From: Ramlibacter sp.
GTDB lineage: Bacteria; Pseudomonadota; Gammaproteobacteria; Burkholderiales; Burkholderiaceae_C
Reading direction: 5' to 3'
DNA: 36,528 nt
Assembly: GCA_021323335.1 (NCBI GenBank)
Contig: JAJTCN010000041.1
Coordinates: forward strand, 1-36,528
This document shows positions 8,190 through 17,461 of the stretch, one piece after another. The notes beneath the pieces are model-generated. The model saw nothing but the letters and a program-made list of their open reading frames with translations, had not been told where the DNA came from and did not search any database. Position 1 is the stretch's first letter; the number at the start of each line of letters is the position of its first letter. The translations under genes were made by a program, and so were the position numbers.

Positions 8190-9413
8190 CTATCGTACCC
8201 ACTGGTTGAGCTGGATGATGGGCAGCAGCACCGCCAGCACGATCAGCATCACCACGAGCCCCATGCCGACGATCAGCAGCGGCTCCAGCAGCGTGGCGAA
8301 CTGCAGGGCGCGCCGCTGCACCTCCGCCGAAAGCTGCTTGGCGGCGCGTTGCAGCATCGAGGGCAGCTGCCCCGTCTGCTCGCCCAGGCGGGCGAACATC
8401 GCGAGCAGGCCGGGGAAGCGCTTCTTCTGCGCCAGCGCCGAATACAGCGGCGCGCCTTCGCGCACCAGCACCAGCGCGTCCAGCGCGTCTGCGCGCATCG
8501 CGCGGTTGCCCAGGGTTTCGGCGGCGGCCTGCAGCGCCTTCAGGATCGGCACGCCGGCGCCCGCCAGCATGGCCAGCGTGCCGGCAAAGCGCGCGGCGTT
8601 GTAGCCGCGCGAGAGCCGACCCACCAGCGGCAGGTTCAGCCAGCCGGCATCGAAGCGTTCGCGGAAGGCGGGACTGCGCAGCGACAGGCGCAGCAGGAAG
8701 AATGCGCCCGCCAGCACCACCAGCATCGGGATGCCCCAGGTGCGCAGGAAGGCGCTGAAGCCCAGCATCAGCACGGTGAGGAAGGGCAGGGCGCGCTTGC
8801 TGCCGGCGAACACGTTGGCCACCTGCGGCACCACGTAGGTCATCAGCAGCAGCACGATGCCGATGGCGACCACGGTGACGATGGCGGGATAGAGGGTGGC
8901 CGCCATCAACTTGGCGTTGAGCGCCTGGCGGTCCTCGAGGTCGTCGGCCAGCCGTTCCATGACCGCGCCCAGGTGCCCGCTCTGCTCGCCGGCGCCGACC
9001 ACCGCGATGTAGATCTCGGAGAATTCGCGCGGAAAGCGCGCCAGCGCCTTGGCGAAGGGCGAGCCCGCGTTCACCTCGGCCCGCAGCGCCGCCACCAGGT
9101 GGTGGTGCTGCTCGTTCTCGGCTTCCTCCGCCAGCGCGGTCAGCGCGCGCTCCAGCGTCAGGCCCGAGCCGACCAGGCCGGCCAGCTGGCGCGTCCAGAT
9201 GGCGAGTTCGGTGGAACTGAAGATGCGCCGGCGGAACAGCACGGTGGCGCCGCCCGCTCCGGCGCCCTCGCCGGTGTGCACCGGGCGCACTTCCAGCGGC
9301 ACCAGCGCACGGCCGCGCAGCACCCCGCGCGCCGCCTTGGCCGTGTCGGCTTCGATCACGCCCTTCTGGGTGGCGCCCTCCGCGTCGAGTGCCTCGAATG
9401 CGTAAGCTGGCAT
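8190..9413 (-). CDS. gspF: Type II secretion system inner-membrane protein GspF
   Basis: Predicted 407-residue polytopic inner-membrane platform protein of a type II secretion system. It begins MPAYAFEALDAEGATQKGV, the usual GspF start. Two T2SSF domains lie at about 70-195 and 275-397, with hydrophobic segments near 170-190, 215-240 and 375-400. GspF-type markers such as TRQLAGLVGSGLTLERAL and GEQSGHLGAVMERLADDLE are present. No other gsp genes are in the window, so the rest of the apparatus is elsewhere or upstream order has been broken. A TATCAT hexamer (9420-9425) ends 6 bases before the ATG without a Shine-Dalgarno sequence. Confidence 0.92.
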   Translation of the reverse strand: MPAYAFEALDAEGATQKGVIEADTAKAARGVLRGRALVPLEVRPVHTGEGAGAGGATVLFRRRIFSSTELAIWTRQLAGLVGSGLTLERALTALAEEAENEQHHHLVAALRAEVNAGSPFAKALARFPREFSEIYIAVVGAGEQSGHLGAVMERLADDLEDRQALNAKLMAATLYPAIVTVVAIGIVLLLMTYVVPQVANVFAGSKRALPFLTVLMLGFSAFLRTWGIPMLVVLAGAFFLLRLSLRSPAFRERFDAGWLNLPLVGRLSRGYNAARFAGTLAMLAGAGVPILKALQAAAETLGNRAMRADALDALVLVREGAPLYSALAQKKRFPGLLAMFARLGEQTGQLPSMLQRAAKQLSAEVQRRALQFATLLEPLLIVGMGLVVMLIVLAVLLPIIQLNQWVR

Positions 9414-9525
9414 GCGCGGATGATACGGGGCCGGCGCGGCAGCTTCGCCCCAGCCTGCGGCGGCGGCCTACACGGCTTCGTGCGCGCGTGCGTTAGCTTG
9501 AAGGACATCCGAACGGGAGAACCTC

Positions 9526-9735
9526 ATGCAGACACAAGCAGGCGTGGAGCCGGACCGCATCGACCTGGGCGACGACCAGGCTGCCGCGCGGTGGGCCGAA
9601 AAGCTGGATGCAACGGTGGACCAACTGCGCGAAGCGGTGCAGGCCGTCGGCGACAAGGCGGCGGACGTCGAGATGCACCTGAAGGGCGCGCGCAGCACCA
9701 CCAACTCCGACCGCGTGAAGGAACTGGGGGGCTGA
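9526..9735 (+). CDS. Small DUF3606-family protein
   Basis: Predicted 69 residues. The pattern D.IDLGDDQAAARWAEKLDATVDQLREAV..VGDKAADVEMHL matches the DUF3606 family of short acidic proteins found across proteobacteria, in which the core motif is a W.. .L..t...L..AV..VG fold. Function is unknown. GGGAGA lies 7 bases before the ATG. It is divergent from gspF, with 112 bases between them that contain no other gene. Confidence 0.8.
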   Translation: MQTQAGVEPDRIDLGDDQAAARWAEKLDATVDQLREAVQAVGDKAADVEMHLKGARSTTNSDRVKELGG

Positions 9736-9769
9736 GCCCCGCCGGCGGATGCTGGGCTAGCATCGCGCC

Positions 9770-10300
9770 ATGCACTTCCCTTTGCCGACCGCCCTGCCCG
9801 GATGCGTGCTGCGCCCCTGGCGCGCGGCCGACAAGCAGGAGCTGGTCGCGCAGGCGAACAACCGCAAGGTGTGGCGCAACATGACGCACACCTTTCCCCA
9901 TCCCTACACGCCGGAGGACGCCGACCTCTGGCTGGCGATCGGCGCCAACCCGGGGGCCAGCCTGCAACTGGCGATCGAGGTCGACGGCGGCGTGGCCGGG
10001 GGCATCGGCGCGATCGCTGGCGAGGGGATCTTCCAGGCGACCGCGCAGTTCGGCTACTGGCTGGGCGAAACCCACTGGGGGCGCGGCATCGCCAGCGCCG
10101 CGGCGCGCGCGCTGGCCGACCGCATCGGCGCCGAAGGCCTGTTCGCGCGCCTGGAGGCGCAGGTGTTCGAATGGAACGCGCCTTCCATGCGGGTGCTGGA
10201 GAAGGCCGGATTCGGCCGGGACGCGATGCTGCGCTGCGCCGCCACCAAGGACGGCCGGCTGATCGACACCGCCCTCTACTCGCGCGTCTTCCCGCATTGA
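9770..10300 (+). CDS. GNAT family N-acetyltransferase (RimJ/RimL-like)
   Basis: Predicted 176-residue acyl-CoA-dependent acetyltransferase. The order LRPWRAAD near the N-terminus, then GYWLGETHWGRGIASAAARAL (acetyl-CoA pyrophosphate-binding loop, motif A) and WNAPSMRVLEKAGF (motif B) is that of the RimJ/RimL branch, which acetylates protein N-termini or small amines. The substrate cannot be predicted. TAGCAT (9758-9763) ends 6 bases before the ATG with no ribosome-binding site. It is followed after 46 bases by an efflux gene. Confidence 0.9.
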   Translation: MHFPLPTALPGCVLRPWRAADKQELVAQANNRKVWRNMTHTFPHPYTPEDADLWLAIGANPGASLQLAIEVDGGVAGGIGAIAGEGIFQATAQFGYWLGETHWGRGIASAAARALADRIGAEGLFARLEAQVFEWNAPSMRVLEKAGFGRDAMLRCAATKDGRLIDTALYSRVFPH

Positions 10301-10346
10301 AATCCCGGCGCCGGCAACGGCGTCGAGCCCCCGCGACAATCCCGGC

Positions 10347-11525
10347 ATGCAGCGTTCCTTCCTCGGCCTGGCGCTCGTGCTGGGCCTCGTCTCCGCCGTC
10401 GGCCCATTCGCCATCGACATGTACCTGCCGGCCTTGCCCACCATCGGCAAGTCGCTCGGCGCGTCACCGGCGTCGGTGCAGGCGACCCTGATCGTGTTCT
10501 TCCTGGCGCTCGGCGCCGGGCAGGTGGTCTACGGCCCGGTGTCGGACATGTTGGGCCGCAAGGCGCCGCTGTATTTCGGGTTGGCGCTGTTCGGCGTGGG
10601 CAGCATCGGCTGCGCGCTGGCGCCCGACGCGGGGACGCTGATCGCGCTGCGCTTCGTGCAGGGCCTGGGCGCCTGCGCCGGCATGGTGATCCCGCGGGCG
10701 GTGGTGCGCGACCTGCACACCGGCACCGAGGCGGCCCGGCTGATGTCGATGCTGATGCTGGTGTTCAGCGTCTCGCCCATCCTGGCGCCGCTGACCGGCA
10801 GCCTGCTGATCGACAACTTCGGCTGGCGCTCCGTGTTCTGGGCGGTGGCGGTGGCCGCGGTGCTGGCGGCCATCCTGCTGGCCACGAGCCTGCCGGAAAC
10901 CCGCCCGCCGGGCGAGCGCGTGGGCAGCAGCTTGCGCGGCGCGCTGCATGCCTACGGCGTGCTGCTGCGCGACAGCCACTTCCTGGGCCTGTCGCTGATC
11001 GGCGGCTTCGGCGTCGCCAGCTTCTTCGCCTACCTGGCCAATTCCTCGTTCGTGCTGATCGACCACTACGGCCTGTCGCCGCGCCAGTACAGCGTGGCCT
11101 TCGCCGCCAACGCGGCCTCCTTCATCGGCGTGTCGCAACTCACCGCGCGCTGGGGCGCGCGCTTCGGTCTGGTCCCCATGGTGAAGGTCGCGGTGACGGC
11201 CTATTCCACGGTGATGGTGGTGGCGCTGGCCGTGCAGCTGGCGGGCGTCGACAGGCTCGCCCTGATGCTGGGATTGCTGTTCATCGGCTACGGGGCGCTG
11301 GGGCTCGTGATCCCGGCGACCATGGTGCTGTCGATGGAGGAGCACGGCACCATCGCCGGCACCGCGTCGGCGCTGGGCGGGACCCTGCACTTCGCGGCGG
11401 GCATCGCGGTCATGGGCCTGCTCGCTCCCTTCGCCAATGGCGCCCCCGTGCCCATGCTGGCGGGGATCGCCGGCAGCGCGCTCCTGGCCTGCGGGCTGGC
11501 CTGGGGAACGCTGCGCCGGCGCTGA
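10347..11525 (+). CDS. Bcr/CflA family multidrug efflux MFS transporter
   Basis: Predicted 392-residue inner-membrane transporter with twelve membrane helices. The first helix contains FAIDMYLPALP, the hallmark of the Bcr/CflA (DHA1) drug:proton antiporters. The major-facilitator motif A appears as GPVSDMLGRK (63-72), and the helix 5 motif C region reads VFSVSPILAPLTGSLL. Relatives export chloramphenicol, bicyclomycin, sulfonamides or cysteine; the exact substrate is not predictable. GACAAT (10335-10340) lies 6 bases before the ATG with no ribosome-binding site. Its stop is 3 bases from the convergent ligase gene. Confidence 0.92.
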   Translation: MQRSFLGLALVLGLVSAVGPFAIDMYLPALPTIGKSLGASPASVQATLIVFFLALGAGQVVYGPVSDMLGRKAPLYFGLALFGVGSIGCALAPDAGTLIALRFVQGLGACAGMVIPRAVVRDLHTGTEAARLMSMLMLVFSVSPILAPLTGSLLIDNFGWRSVFWAVAVAAVLAAILLATSLPETRPPGERVGSSLRGALHAYGVLLRDSHFLGLSLIGGFGVASFFAYLANSSFVLIDHYGLSPRQYSVAFAANAASFIGVSQLTARWGARFGLVPMVKVAVTAYSTVMVVALAVQLAGVDRLALMLGLLFIGYGALGLVIPATMVLSMEEHGTIAGTASALGGTLHFAAGIAVMGLLAPFANGAPVPMLAGIAGSALLACGLAWGTLRRR

Positions 11526-11528
11526 CCG

Positions 11529-13157
11529 TCAGCCCTGCTGGCGCAGCTTGAAGCGCTGCAGCTTGCCGGTTTCCGTGCGCGGCAGCGCGGCGACGAACTC
11601 GATCTCGCGCGGGTACTTGAACGGTGCGATGGTGGCCTTCACGTGGTCCTGCAGCGCCTTGACCATGGCCGCGTCGCCGGCATGGCCGGCCTTGAGCACG
11701 CAGAAGGCCTTGACGATCATCCCGCGGTCGTCGTCGGGCTTGCCGATCACGCCGCACTCCGCCACGGCGGGGTGCTTCAGCAGCGCGTCCTCCACCTCCG
11801 GCCCGCCGACGTTGTAGCCGGCCGTGATGATCATGTCGTCGGCGCGGGCCTGGTAGAAGAAGTAGCCGTCGGCGTCCTGCACGAATGCGTCGCCGGGATA
11901 GTTCCAGCCGTCCCGGACGTAGTCGGCCTGCCGCGGCTCCTCCAGGTACTTGCAGCCGGTCGGGCCGACCACGGCCAGCTTGCCGACGGTGCCGCGCGGC
12001 ACCTCCTTGCCCTCGTCGTCGACCACGCGCGCGGTGTAGCCCGGGACCACCTTGCCGACGGCGCCGCGGCGGACCTGGTCGCCCGCCGAGGAAATGAAGA
12101 TGTGGAACATCTCGGTGGCGCCGATGCCGTCCAGCATCTCGATGCCGCTCGCCTCCTTCCACAACTGGCGGGTGGCATCGGGCAGGCCTTCTCCGGCGCT
12201 GACGCTGATGCGCAGGCGGCCCACGCCCAGTTCGCGCGCGAACGGTGCGGCCTGGCGGTAGAACGTGGGCGCGGTGTAGCAGATGGTGGCGCCCACTTCG
12301 TTGATGGTGCGCACCAGCGACTCGGGCGTGTAGGGCGCATCGGGAAAGTACACCGAGGCCCCGGCCCACATCGGGAACACCAGCAGGCCGCCCAGGCCGA
12401 AGGTGAACGCGAGCGGCGGGCTGCCGACCACGACGTCGTCCGGCGTCGCCCGCAGCACGTGCCGCGGCCAGGCTTCGCAGGCGGCCAGCACGTCGCGGTG
12501 GGTGTGCACGGCGGCCTTGGGCTTGCCGGTGGTGCCGGACGTGAAGGCCAGCATGGAGATGTCGTCGGCCGACGTCGGGCAGGCGGTGAACTCGCCCGAC
12601 CGCTGCGCCGCGCGGCTTTCCAGCGAGCCCGCCGCGCCGGGGGCATTGAAGCGCACGACCTCGCGCAGCACCGGGCGGTCCCGCCGTGCCAGTTCCAGTT
12701 CCTCGCCCAGCCGGTCGTCGCACAGGGCGAGCGTGGGCTGCGCCTTGTCGATGATGTCGCCGAGCTCGCGCGCGCGCAGCAGCGGCATGGTGGCCACGGC
12801 GACGCCGCCGGTCTTGACCACGGCCAGCCAGGCCAGGGCCATGGCGATGGAATTGCCGCCGCGCAGCAGCACGCGGTTGCCGGGCACCAGGCCGAAGTCG
12901 TCCACCAGCACGCGGCAGATGCGGTCGACCTGCTCGCGCGCCTGGGCGTAAGTGAGGGTGAGGCGCGACGAACGCAGCATGGGCCGGGCGCCCCAGCCGC
13001 GCTCGGGCGCGCGGTCCAGCAGTTCGGCCACCACGTTGAAGCTGGGCGGCAGTTGCAGCTCCGGCAATTCATAGTGCAGCTGCGGCCACTGGTCGCGCGG
13101 CGGCAGGCGGTCGTGCACGAAGCGGTCGACCTGGGCGGAAGCGGTCGGAGCCCTCAT
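11529..13157 (-). CDS. Benzoate-CoA ligase family / 2-aminobenzoate-CoA ligase-like enzyme
   Basis: Predicted 542-residue adenylate-forming enzyme that would activate an aromatic carboxylate to its CoA thioester using ATP. The ATP-binding loop is TSGTTGKPK (206-214), the second core motif is GIGATEM (344-350), and the catalytic lysine of the C-terminal domain is Lys532 in TETGKLQRF. The overall order and the PPLAFTFGLGGLLVFP region resemble the benzoate/2-aminobenzoate-CoA ligase group more than fatty-acid ligases. Its ATG overlaps the stop of the marR gene by 4 bases, so the pair is coupled. No ring oxygenase or reductase lies nearby, so the acid activated remains uncertain. Confidence 0.87.
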   Translation of the reverse strand: MRAPTASAQVDRFVHDRLPPRDQWPQLHYELPELQLPPSFNVVAELLDRAPERGWGARPMLRSSRLTLTYAQAREQVDRICRVLVDDFGLVPGNRVLLRGGNSIAMALAWLAVVKTGGVAVATMPLLRARELGDIIDKAQPTLALCDDRLGEELELARRDRPVLREVVRFNAPGAAGSLESRAAQRSGEFTACPTSADDISMLAFTSGTTGKPKAAVHTHRDVLAACEAWPRHVLRATPDDVVVGSPPLAFTFGLGGLLVFPMWAGASVYFPDAPYTPESLVRTINEVGATICYTAPTFYRQAAPFARELGVGRLRISVSAGEGLPDATRQLWKEASGIEMLDGIGATEMFHIFISSAGDQVRRGAVGKVVPGYTARVVDDEGKEVPRGTVGKLAVVGPTGCKYLEEPRQADYVRDGWNYPGDAFVQDADGYFFYQARADDMIITAGYNVGGPEVEDALLKHPAVAECGVIGKPDDDRGMIVKAFCVLKAGHAGDAAMVKALQDHVKATIAPFKYPREIEFVAALPRTETGKLQRFKLRQQG

Positions 13158-13633
13158 TGCGCGGCCTCCTTGCGTTCGGCCGTCGCCCGCTCCTTCACCT
13201 TGCCCAGGAGCTTGTGCAGGGTGGCGATGTCCTTGTCCGTGAGGCCGGAGAACGCCTGCACGATCCAGTCCTCGTGTTCGCGCGCCATGTCGTTGAACTG
13301 CTTGCGGCCCTTGCCGGTGAGGCGCACGCAGTAGGCGCGGCGGTCGCCCTCGACGTCGATGCGCTCCACCAGGCGCTCGGCGACCAGCTGGTCGGTGATA
13401 CCCGTGACGTTGCCGCCGGTCACCATCATGCGGCGCGACAGCTCGTTCATCTTCAGGCCTTCGGGGGCGCGTTCCAGCTGCGCCATGAGGTCGAAGCGGG
13501 GCAGGGTGGTGTCGAACCGCTCGCGCAGCAGGCCGCGCACCTGCTTCTCGACCAGCTGGGTGCAGGTCAGCAGCCGCAGCCACAGGCGCAGGGCTTCCGG
13601 GTGCTCGCTGTGCGCGCGCGCTTCCATGTCCAT
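13154..13633 (-). CDS. MarR family transcriptional regulator
   Basis: Predicted 159-residue winged-helix regulator. The DNA-binding core is about 55-120, with LKMNELSRRMMVTGGNVTGITDQLV as the helix-turn-helix and VEGDRRAYCVRLTGKGR as the wing, both typical of MarR. Relatives next to aromatic-acid CoA ligases (for example BadR and HcaR-type regulators) respond to the aromatic acid or its CoA ester. It is the first gene of a two-gene unit with the ligase (ATGA overlap) and probably represses its own promoter at the palindrome 13657-13674. The ATG at 13633 follows AAGGA by 5 bases; a second ATG is two codons later. Confidence 0.93.
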   Translation of the reverse strand: MDMEARAHSEHPEALRLWLRLLTCTQLVEKQVRGLLRERFDTTLPRFDLMAQLERAPEGLKMNELSRRMMVTGGNVTGITDQLVAERLVERIDVEGDRRAYCVRLTGKGRKQFNDMAREHEDWIVQAFSGLTDKDIATLHKLLGKVKERATAERKEAAQ

Positions 13634-13656
13634 GGGAGTCCTTTTGATGGTCTAAA

Positions 13657-13674
13657 TAGTTTAGGCCTGAACTA
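13657..13674. promoter_or_regulatory. Candidate MarR operator palindrome
   Basis: TAGTTTAGGCCTGAACTA is an 18-base near-perfect palindrome (one mismatched pair) lying 24 bases upstream of the marR start codon. It is AT-rich in an otherwise very GC-rich region. This size and position fit a MarR-dimer operator overlapping the promoter of the marR-ligase unit. The assignment is from pattern and position only. Confidence 0.6.
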
Positions 13675-13721
13675 ATCGCGGGGCAAGCGGAGTGGCGCGG
13701 AGGGCCGCAATTCCGGCCCGG

Positions 13722-13750
13722 TTGACGCACGGCCCCGCTGGGGCAAGAAT
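13722..13750 (+). promoter_or_regulatory. Sigma70-like promoter for the CFA-synthase-like gene
   Basis: TTGACG (13722-13727) and AAGAAT (13745-13750) are separated by 17 bases. The -10 hexamer ends 5 bases before the ATG at 13756, so transcription would begin at or next to the start codon, giving a leaderless message. No Shine-Dalgarno sequence is visible, in agreement. Confidence 0.55.
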
Positions 13751-13755
13751 TGCCC

Positions 13756-15018
13756 ATGGAGCCCCTCCAGCACAAAGTCGAACAGCAGCTCGCCAGCCTG
13801 CCCGTGCCGATCTCCATCGCCATGCCGGGCGGCCGCCGGATCGGGCCGCCCGATGCGGCGGTGCAGCTGGAGTTCCGGGACTGGTCCGGCCTGGCCACCT
13901 TCGCCGCCGGCCAGATCGGGCGCATCGCCGAGGACTATGTCGAGCAGCGCGTGAGGATCGAAGGCCGCATGCGCGACGTGATGGCGGCGGCGGCCTCGCT
14001 GCTGCCGGGCAGCCCGGTGGCCAGCGACACGCGCTGGTGGACGCAGGTGCTGCGGCGTGCCAAGTCCCTGGCCTTGCATACGCCGGAAAAGGACGCCGAG
14101 CAGATCCGCTTCCACTACGACGTCTCGGACGACTTCTATGCCTTGTGGCTGGATGCGCGCCGCGTCTACTCGTGCGCCTATTTCGCGGAGCCCGACTACT
14201 CGCTGGCGCAGGCGCAGGAGGCCAAGCTGGACCTGATCTGCCGCAAGCTGATGCTGCGCCCCGGGGACCGCTTCCTGGACATTGGCGCCGGCTGGGGCGG
14301 CCTGCTGATGTGGGCGGCCGAGCACTACGGCGTCAACGCCACCGGCATCACGCTGTCGCGCAACCAGCATGCGTACGTCAACCGCCTGATCGAGGAGAAG
14401 GGCCTGGGCGGCCGCGTGCAGATGCGCATCATGGATTACCGCGAGCTGCCGGAAGGCCAGCCGTTCGACAAGATCGCCTCGGTGGGCATGTTCGAGCACG
14501 TCGGGCAGGCCAACATGGCCACCTACTTCGGCAAGATCTACCGGCTGCTCAAGCCGGGCGGGCTGGTGCTGAACCACGGCATCACCGCCGGCAGCCTGCA
14601 GCCGAGCCAGCTCGGCGCCGGCATGGGCGACTTCATCGGCAAGTACATCTTCCCCGGCGGCGAACTGCTGCATCCCAGTCTGGTCCTGCGCGACCTGGCC
14701 GTCGGCGGGCTGGAGATGGTGGACACCGAAAACCTGCGGCCGCACTATGCGCGCACGCTGTGGGCCTGGTCGGATGCGCTGGAAGAGCGGCTGGACGAGG
14801 CCCTGGCCGTGCTGGAGCGCACGCAGGGCAAGGAGGGCGCCGGCGCCGTGCTGCGCGCCTACCGGCTCTACCTGTCGGGCTGCGCCATGACCTTCGAGCA
14901 CGGCTGGATCGCGCTGCACCAGATCCTGGCGACGCGGCCGGACGGCAACATGGGGACCGGTTCGATGCGCGGCGCGCAGTCGCTCTACCCGTTCACCCGC
15001 AGCTACATCTACCGGTGA
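13756..15018 (+). CDS. Cyclopropane-fatty-acyl-phospholipid synthase family methyltransferase
   Basis: Predicted 420-residue SAM-dependent enzyme of the CFA synthase family, which methylenates double bonds of membrane phospholipid acyl chains. The SAM-binding motif is LDIGAGWGG (174-182); further family blocks are IRFHYDVSDDFYALWLD, YSCAYF, VGMFEHVG and YIFPGGELL. The N-terminal 100 residues are the less conserved lipid-binding region. The length is in the family range. The ATG at 13756 lies 5 bases after a -10-like hexamer; a TTG two codons earlier is less likely. The exact product (cyclopropane or another methylated lipid) cannot be decided. Confidence 0.9.
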   Translation: MEPLQHKVEQQLASLPVPISIAMPGGRRIGPPDAAVQLEFRDWSGLATFAAGQIGRIAEDYVEQRVRIEGRMRDVMAAAASLLPGSPVASDTRWWTQVLRRAKSLALHTPEKDAEQIRFHYDVSDDFYALWLDARRVYSCAYFAEPDYSLAQAQEAKLDLICRKLMLRPGDRFLDIGAGWGGLLMWAAEHYGVNATGITLSRNQHAYVNRLIEEKGLGGRVQMRIMDYRELPEGQPFDKIASVGMFEHVGQANMATYFGKIYRLLKPGGLVLNHGITAGSLQPSQLGAGMGDFIGKYIFPGGELLHPSLVLRDLAVGGLEMVDTENLRPHYARTLWAWSDALEERLDEALAVLERTQGKEGAGAVLRAYRLYLSGCAMTFEHGWIALHQILATRPDGNMGTGSMRGAQSLYPFTRSYIYR

Positions 15019-15030
15019 TAACCTGCCCGC

Positions 15031-15357
15031 ATGCTTTTCAAATTCAAATCCAAGGCGGCGGGTGACCTGATCATGCTGGAGCCCAACGGGCGGCGCGTGC
15101 TGGAGATCATCGGCAAGGACCCGGGGCCCAAGGGCATCATCCTGCCCGAGGAGATGCCGGCCGCGACGCAGGCCCTGAACGCGGCGATCGCACGCGAAGA
15201 GGCCGAGCAGCAGGCGGCCATCGACGAAGCCAGGGCCAAGGGCGAGGTGCCGCCGCGCTTCGACGGCGCCGTCTCGCTGCGCCAGCGCGCCGTCCCCTTC
15301 CTCGACATGCTGCAGCGCTGCAGCAGCGCCGGGAAGGAGATCGTCTGGGGAGTGTGA
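15031..15357 (+). CDS. DUF1840 family protein
   Basis: Predicted 108-residue soluble protein of the DUF1840 family, common in Burkholderiales and of unknown function. The N-terminal MLFKFKSKAAGDLIMLEPNG is the family hallmark. The middle is a charged helix rich in Ala and Glu (AIAREEAEQQAAIDEARAKG), followed by VSLRQRAVPFLDML. It begins 12 bases after the CFA-like gene, whose stop TGATAA overlaps a -10-like sequence. Its stop is one base from the convergent Bug gene. Confidence 0.88.
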   Translation: MLFKFKSKAAGDLIMLEPNGRRVLEIIGKDPGPKGIILPEEMPAATQALNAAIAREEAEQQAAIDEARAKGEVPPRFDGAVSLRQRAVPFLDMLQRCSSAGKEIVWGV

Positions 15358-15358
15358 G

Positions 15359-16393
15359 CTAGTCGATCTTCGCGCCGGAGGCCTTCACCACCGGCTGCCA
15401 CTTCTTCAGCTCGCGGTCGATCATCTGGGCGAACTGCGCGGGCGTGTTGCCGCTGGGGATGGCACCCTGCGCGAGCAGGCGCTCCTTCATCTCCGGCGTC
15501 GCCAGCGCGCGGGCCGTGGCCTGCTGCACCTTGTTGACGATGTCCGGCGGCGTGCCCGCCGGCGCCAGCAGGCCGAACCAGGAACTGGCCTCGAAGCCCT
15601 TGAGCGACGGGCCGCCCGCCTCCTCCACCGTCGGGATGTCCGGCAGGGCCTGCGAGCGCGCCGCGCTCGTCACCGCCAGCGCCTTGAGCTTGCCCGACTT
15701 GATGTGGGCCATGGCCGACGGCAGGTTGTCGAACATCACGTCCATGTCGCCCGCCACCAGGCTGAACAGCGCGGGGTTCGAGCCCTGGAACGGGAAGTGC
15801 GTCATGTAGACGCCGGTCATCGTCTTGAACAGTTCGCCGGCGAGGTGGATCGACGTGCCGTTGCCGCTGGACGCCATGTTCAGCTTGCCCGGGTTGGCCT
15901 TGGCATGCCGGATGAAGTCCTGCACGCTGCTGATGTTGCGCGCGGCCGCCTTTTCGGCGTTCAGCACCATCACGTTGGGCACGCCGGCCACCAGCGTGAT
16001 CGGCGCGAAGTCCTTCTGCGGATCGAAAGGCATCCGGGCGTAAAGCCACTTGTTGATCGACTGCGTCCCGACGGTGCCCATCAGCAGCGTGTAGCCGTCG
16101 GGCGCGGCTTTCGCCACGAGGTCGGCGCCGATGTTGCCGCCGGCGCCGGGCTTGTTGTCCACCACGAAGGACTGGCCGAGCGACTTGGTCAGCTCCTGCG
16201 CGACGGCGCGCGCCAGGATGTCGGTGGTGCCGCCGGCGGCGAAGGGCACGACGATGCGCACGGACTTGGCCGGCCAGGCGCCCTGCGCGTGCACGGCGGC
16301 CGGCGCCAGCGCGGCCAGCGCCAGTGCGGCGCCGGCGGACAGGACGATGCGGCGGGAGGGGGAAAGCGGACGACGCACCCGGTCAGTCCACAT
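15359..16393 (-). CDS. Bug/TctC family tripartite-tricarboxylate-type substrate-binding protein (1)
   Basis: Predicted 344-residue periplasmic binding protein. A signal peptide with an Arg-rich start (RRPLSPSRR) and Ala-rich core ends at about Ala36 (VHA|QG). The mature N-terminus [24 protein letters not shown] is the Bug signature, and the middle has the [17 protein letters not shown] loop. Bug proteins bind small carboxylates or amides, usually without a dedicated permease nearby; none is in the window. It overlaps the upstream Bug gene by 11 bases, so both are likely co-transcribed. A GTG at Val6 is an alternative start. The ligand is unknown. Confidence 0.91.
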   Translation of the reverse strand: MWTDRVRRPLSPSRRIVLSAGAALALAALAPAAVHAQGAWPAKSVRIVVPFAAGGTTDILARAVAQELTKSLGQSFVVDNKPGAGGNIGADLVAKAAPDGYTLLMGTVGTQSINKWLYARMPFDPQKDFAPITLVAGVPNVMVLNAEKAAARNISSVQDFIRHAKANPGKLNMASSGNGTSIHLAGELFKTMTGVYMTHFPFQGSNPALFSLVAGDMDVMFDNLPSAMAHIKSGKLKALAVTSAARSQALPDIPTVEEAGGPSLKGFEASSWFGLLAPAGTPPDIVNKVQQATARALATPEMKERLLAQGAIPSGNTPAQFAQMIDRELKKWQPVVKASGAKID

Positions 16394-17369
16394 AGACGTT
16401 GGCGGCCTTGATCAGCGGGCTCCACTTGGCGATCTCGGCGGCAACGAACTTCTTGTGCTCGGCCGGGTCGCTGCGGCGGTCGGCCACGACGACGGCGCCC
16501 AGCCCTTCCTGCTTCTTGATGAAGTCGGGGTCCTTCAGCGCCGCCTTCAGCGCGTCGTTCAGCTTCTTGAGCACCGGCGCGGGCGTGCCCTTGGGCGCGT
16601 ACAGGCCGTGGAAGATGCTGACGTTGAAGTCCTTCAGGCCGGACTCCTGCAGCGTGGGCAGGTCCTTCAGCGCCGGGGTCATCAGGCGCTTGGGCGACGA
16701 CACCGCGAATGCCTTGACCTTCTTGCCCTCGATCTGCGAGGTGGTGTTGGTGGTCTGGTCGCACATCAGGTCGATCTGGCCGCCGATCAGGTCGGTCATG
16801 GCTGGGGCGGTGCCCTTGTACGGCACGGCCGTCATGTCGACGCCGATCGCGTTCTGGAACAGCATGCCGCACAGGTGCGAGGCGGAGCCGACGCCGGCAT
16901 TGCCCAGGTTGATCTTGCCCTTGTTGGCGTTGATCCAGGCGGTGAGTTCCTTGAAGTTGCTGGCCGGCAGCGCGGGCTTGCCGATCAGCGTCATCGGCAC
17001 GTCGTTGATGAGGCCGAGGTACTCGAAGTCGGACTCGACCTTGAACGGGATGTTGCGCACCAGGGTGGGCATGGTGGCCATGCCGATGTGGTGGACCAGC
17101 AGCGTGTGGCCGTCGGCGGGAGCCTTGGCGACCTTGTTGGCGCCGATGGAGCCGCCGGCGCCGGCGGCGTTGTCCACCACGACGGTGACGCCGCCCAGGG
17201 GCTTGCGCATGGCTTCGGCCAGGTCGCGGGCCACGCGGTCGGTGGGGCCGCCGGCCGCGAACGGCACGATCAGCGTGATCGGCTTGCTGCCGGGAAAGTC
17301 CTGCGCGCCCGCGGCGACGGCGACGACGGCGAGGGCCATGGGAACGAGGGACTTGAACGTCTTGTTCAT
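16383..17369 (-). CDS. Bug/TctC family substrate-binding protein (2)
   Basis: Predicted 328-residue periplasmic binding protein. The signal peptide ([22 protein letters not shown]) is cleaved near Ala22. The mature part has the Bug landmarks [23 protein letters not shown] and [18 protein letters not shown]. The ATG at 17369 is chosen because GGAG lies 6 bases upstream; an upstream TTG is unlikely. It overlaps the next Bug gene and follows the PaaK-like ligase gene by 92 bases, so it may be the tail of the long liv operon or have its own promoter (TATCAT lies about 27 bases upstream). The two Bug proteins differ clearly in sequence, so they probably bind different ligands. Confidence 0.91.
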   Translation of the reverse strand: MNKTFKSLVPMALAVVAVAAGAQDFPGSKPITLIVPFAAGGPTDRVARDLAEAMRKPLGGVTVVVDNAAGAGGSIGANKVAKAPADGHTLLVHHIGMATMPTLVRNIPFKVESDFEYLGLINDVPMTLIGKPALPASNFKELTAWINANKGKINLGNAGVGSASHLCGMLFQNAIGVDMTAVPYKGTAPAMTDLIGGQIDLMCDQTTNTTSQIEGKKVKAFAVSSPKRLMTPALKDLPTLQESGLKDFNVSIFHGLYAPKGTPAPVLKKLNDALKAALKDPDFIKKQEGLGAVVVADRRSDPAEHKKFVAAEIAKWSPLIKAANVYVD

Positions 17370-17461
17370 GGGAGGCTCCAAAAGGTAAACCGGCGGATGA
17401 TAGGCATTCCCGGGTACCCGCGAGCATCGGGTAATACGTAATGCGACGAGCGCGGGGGTTT

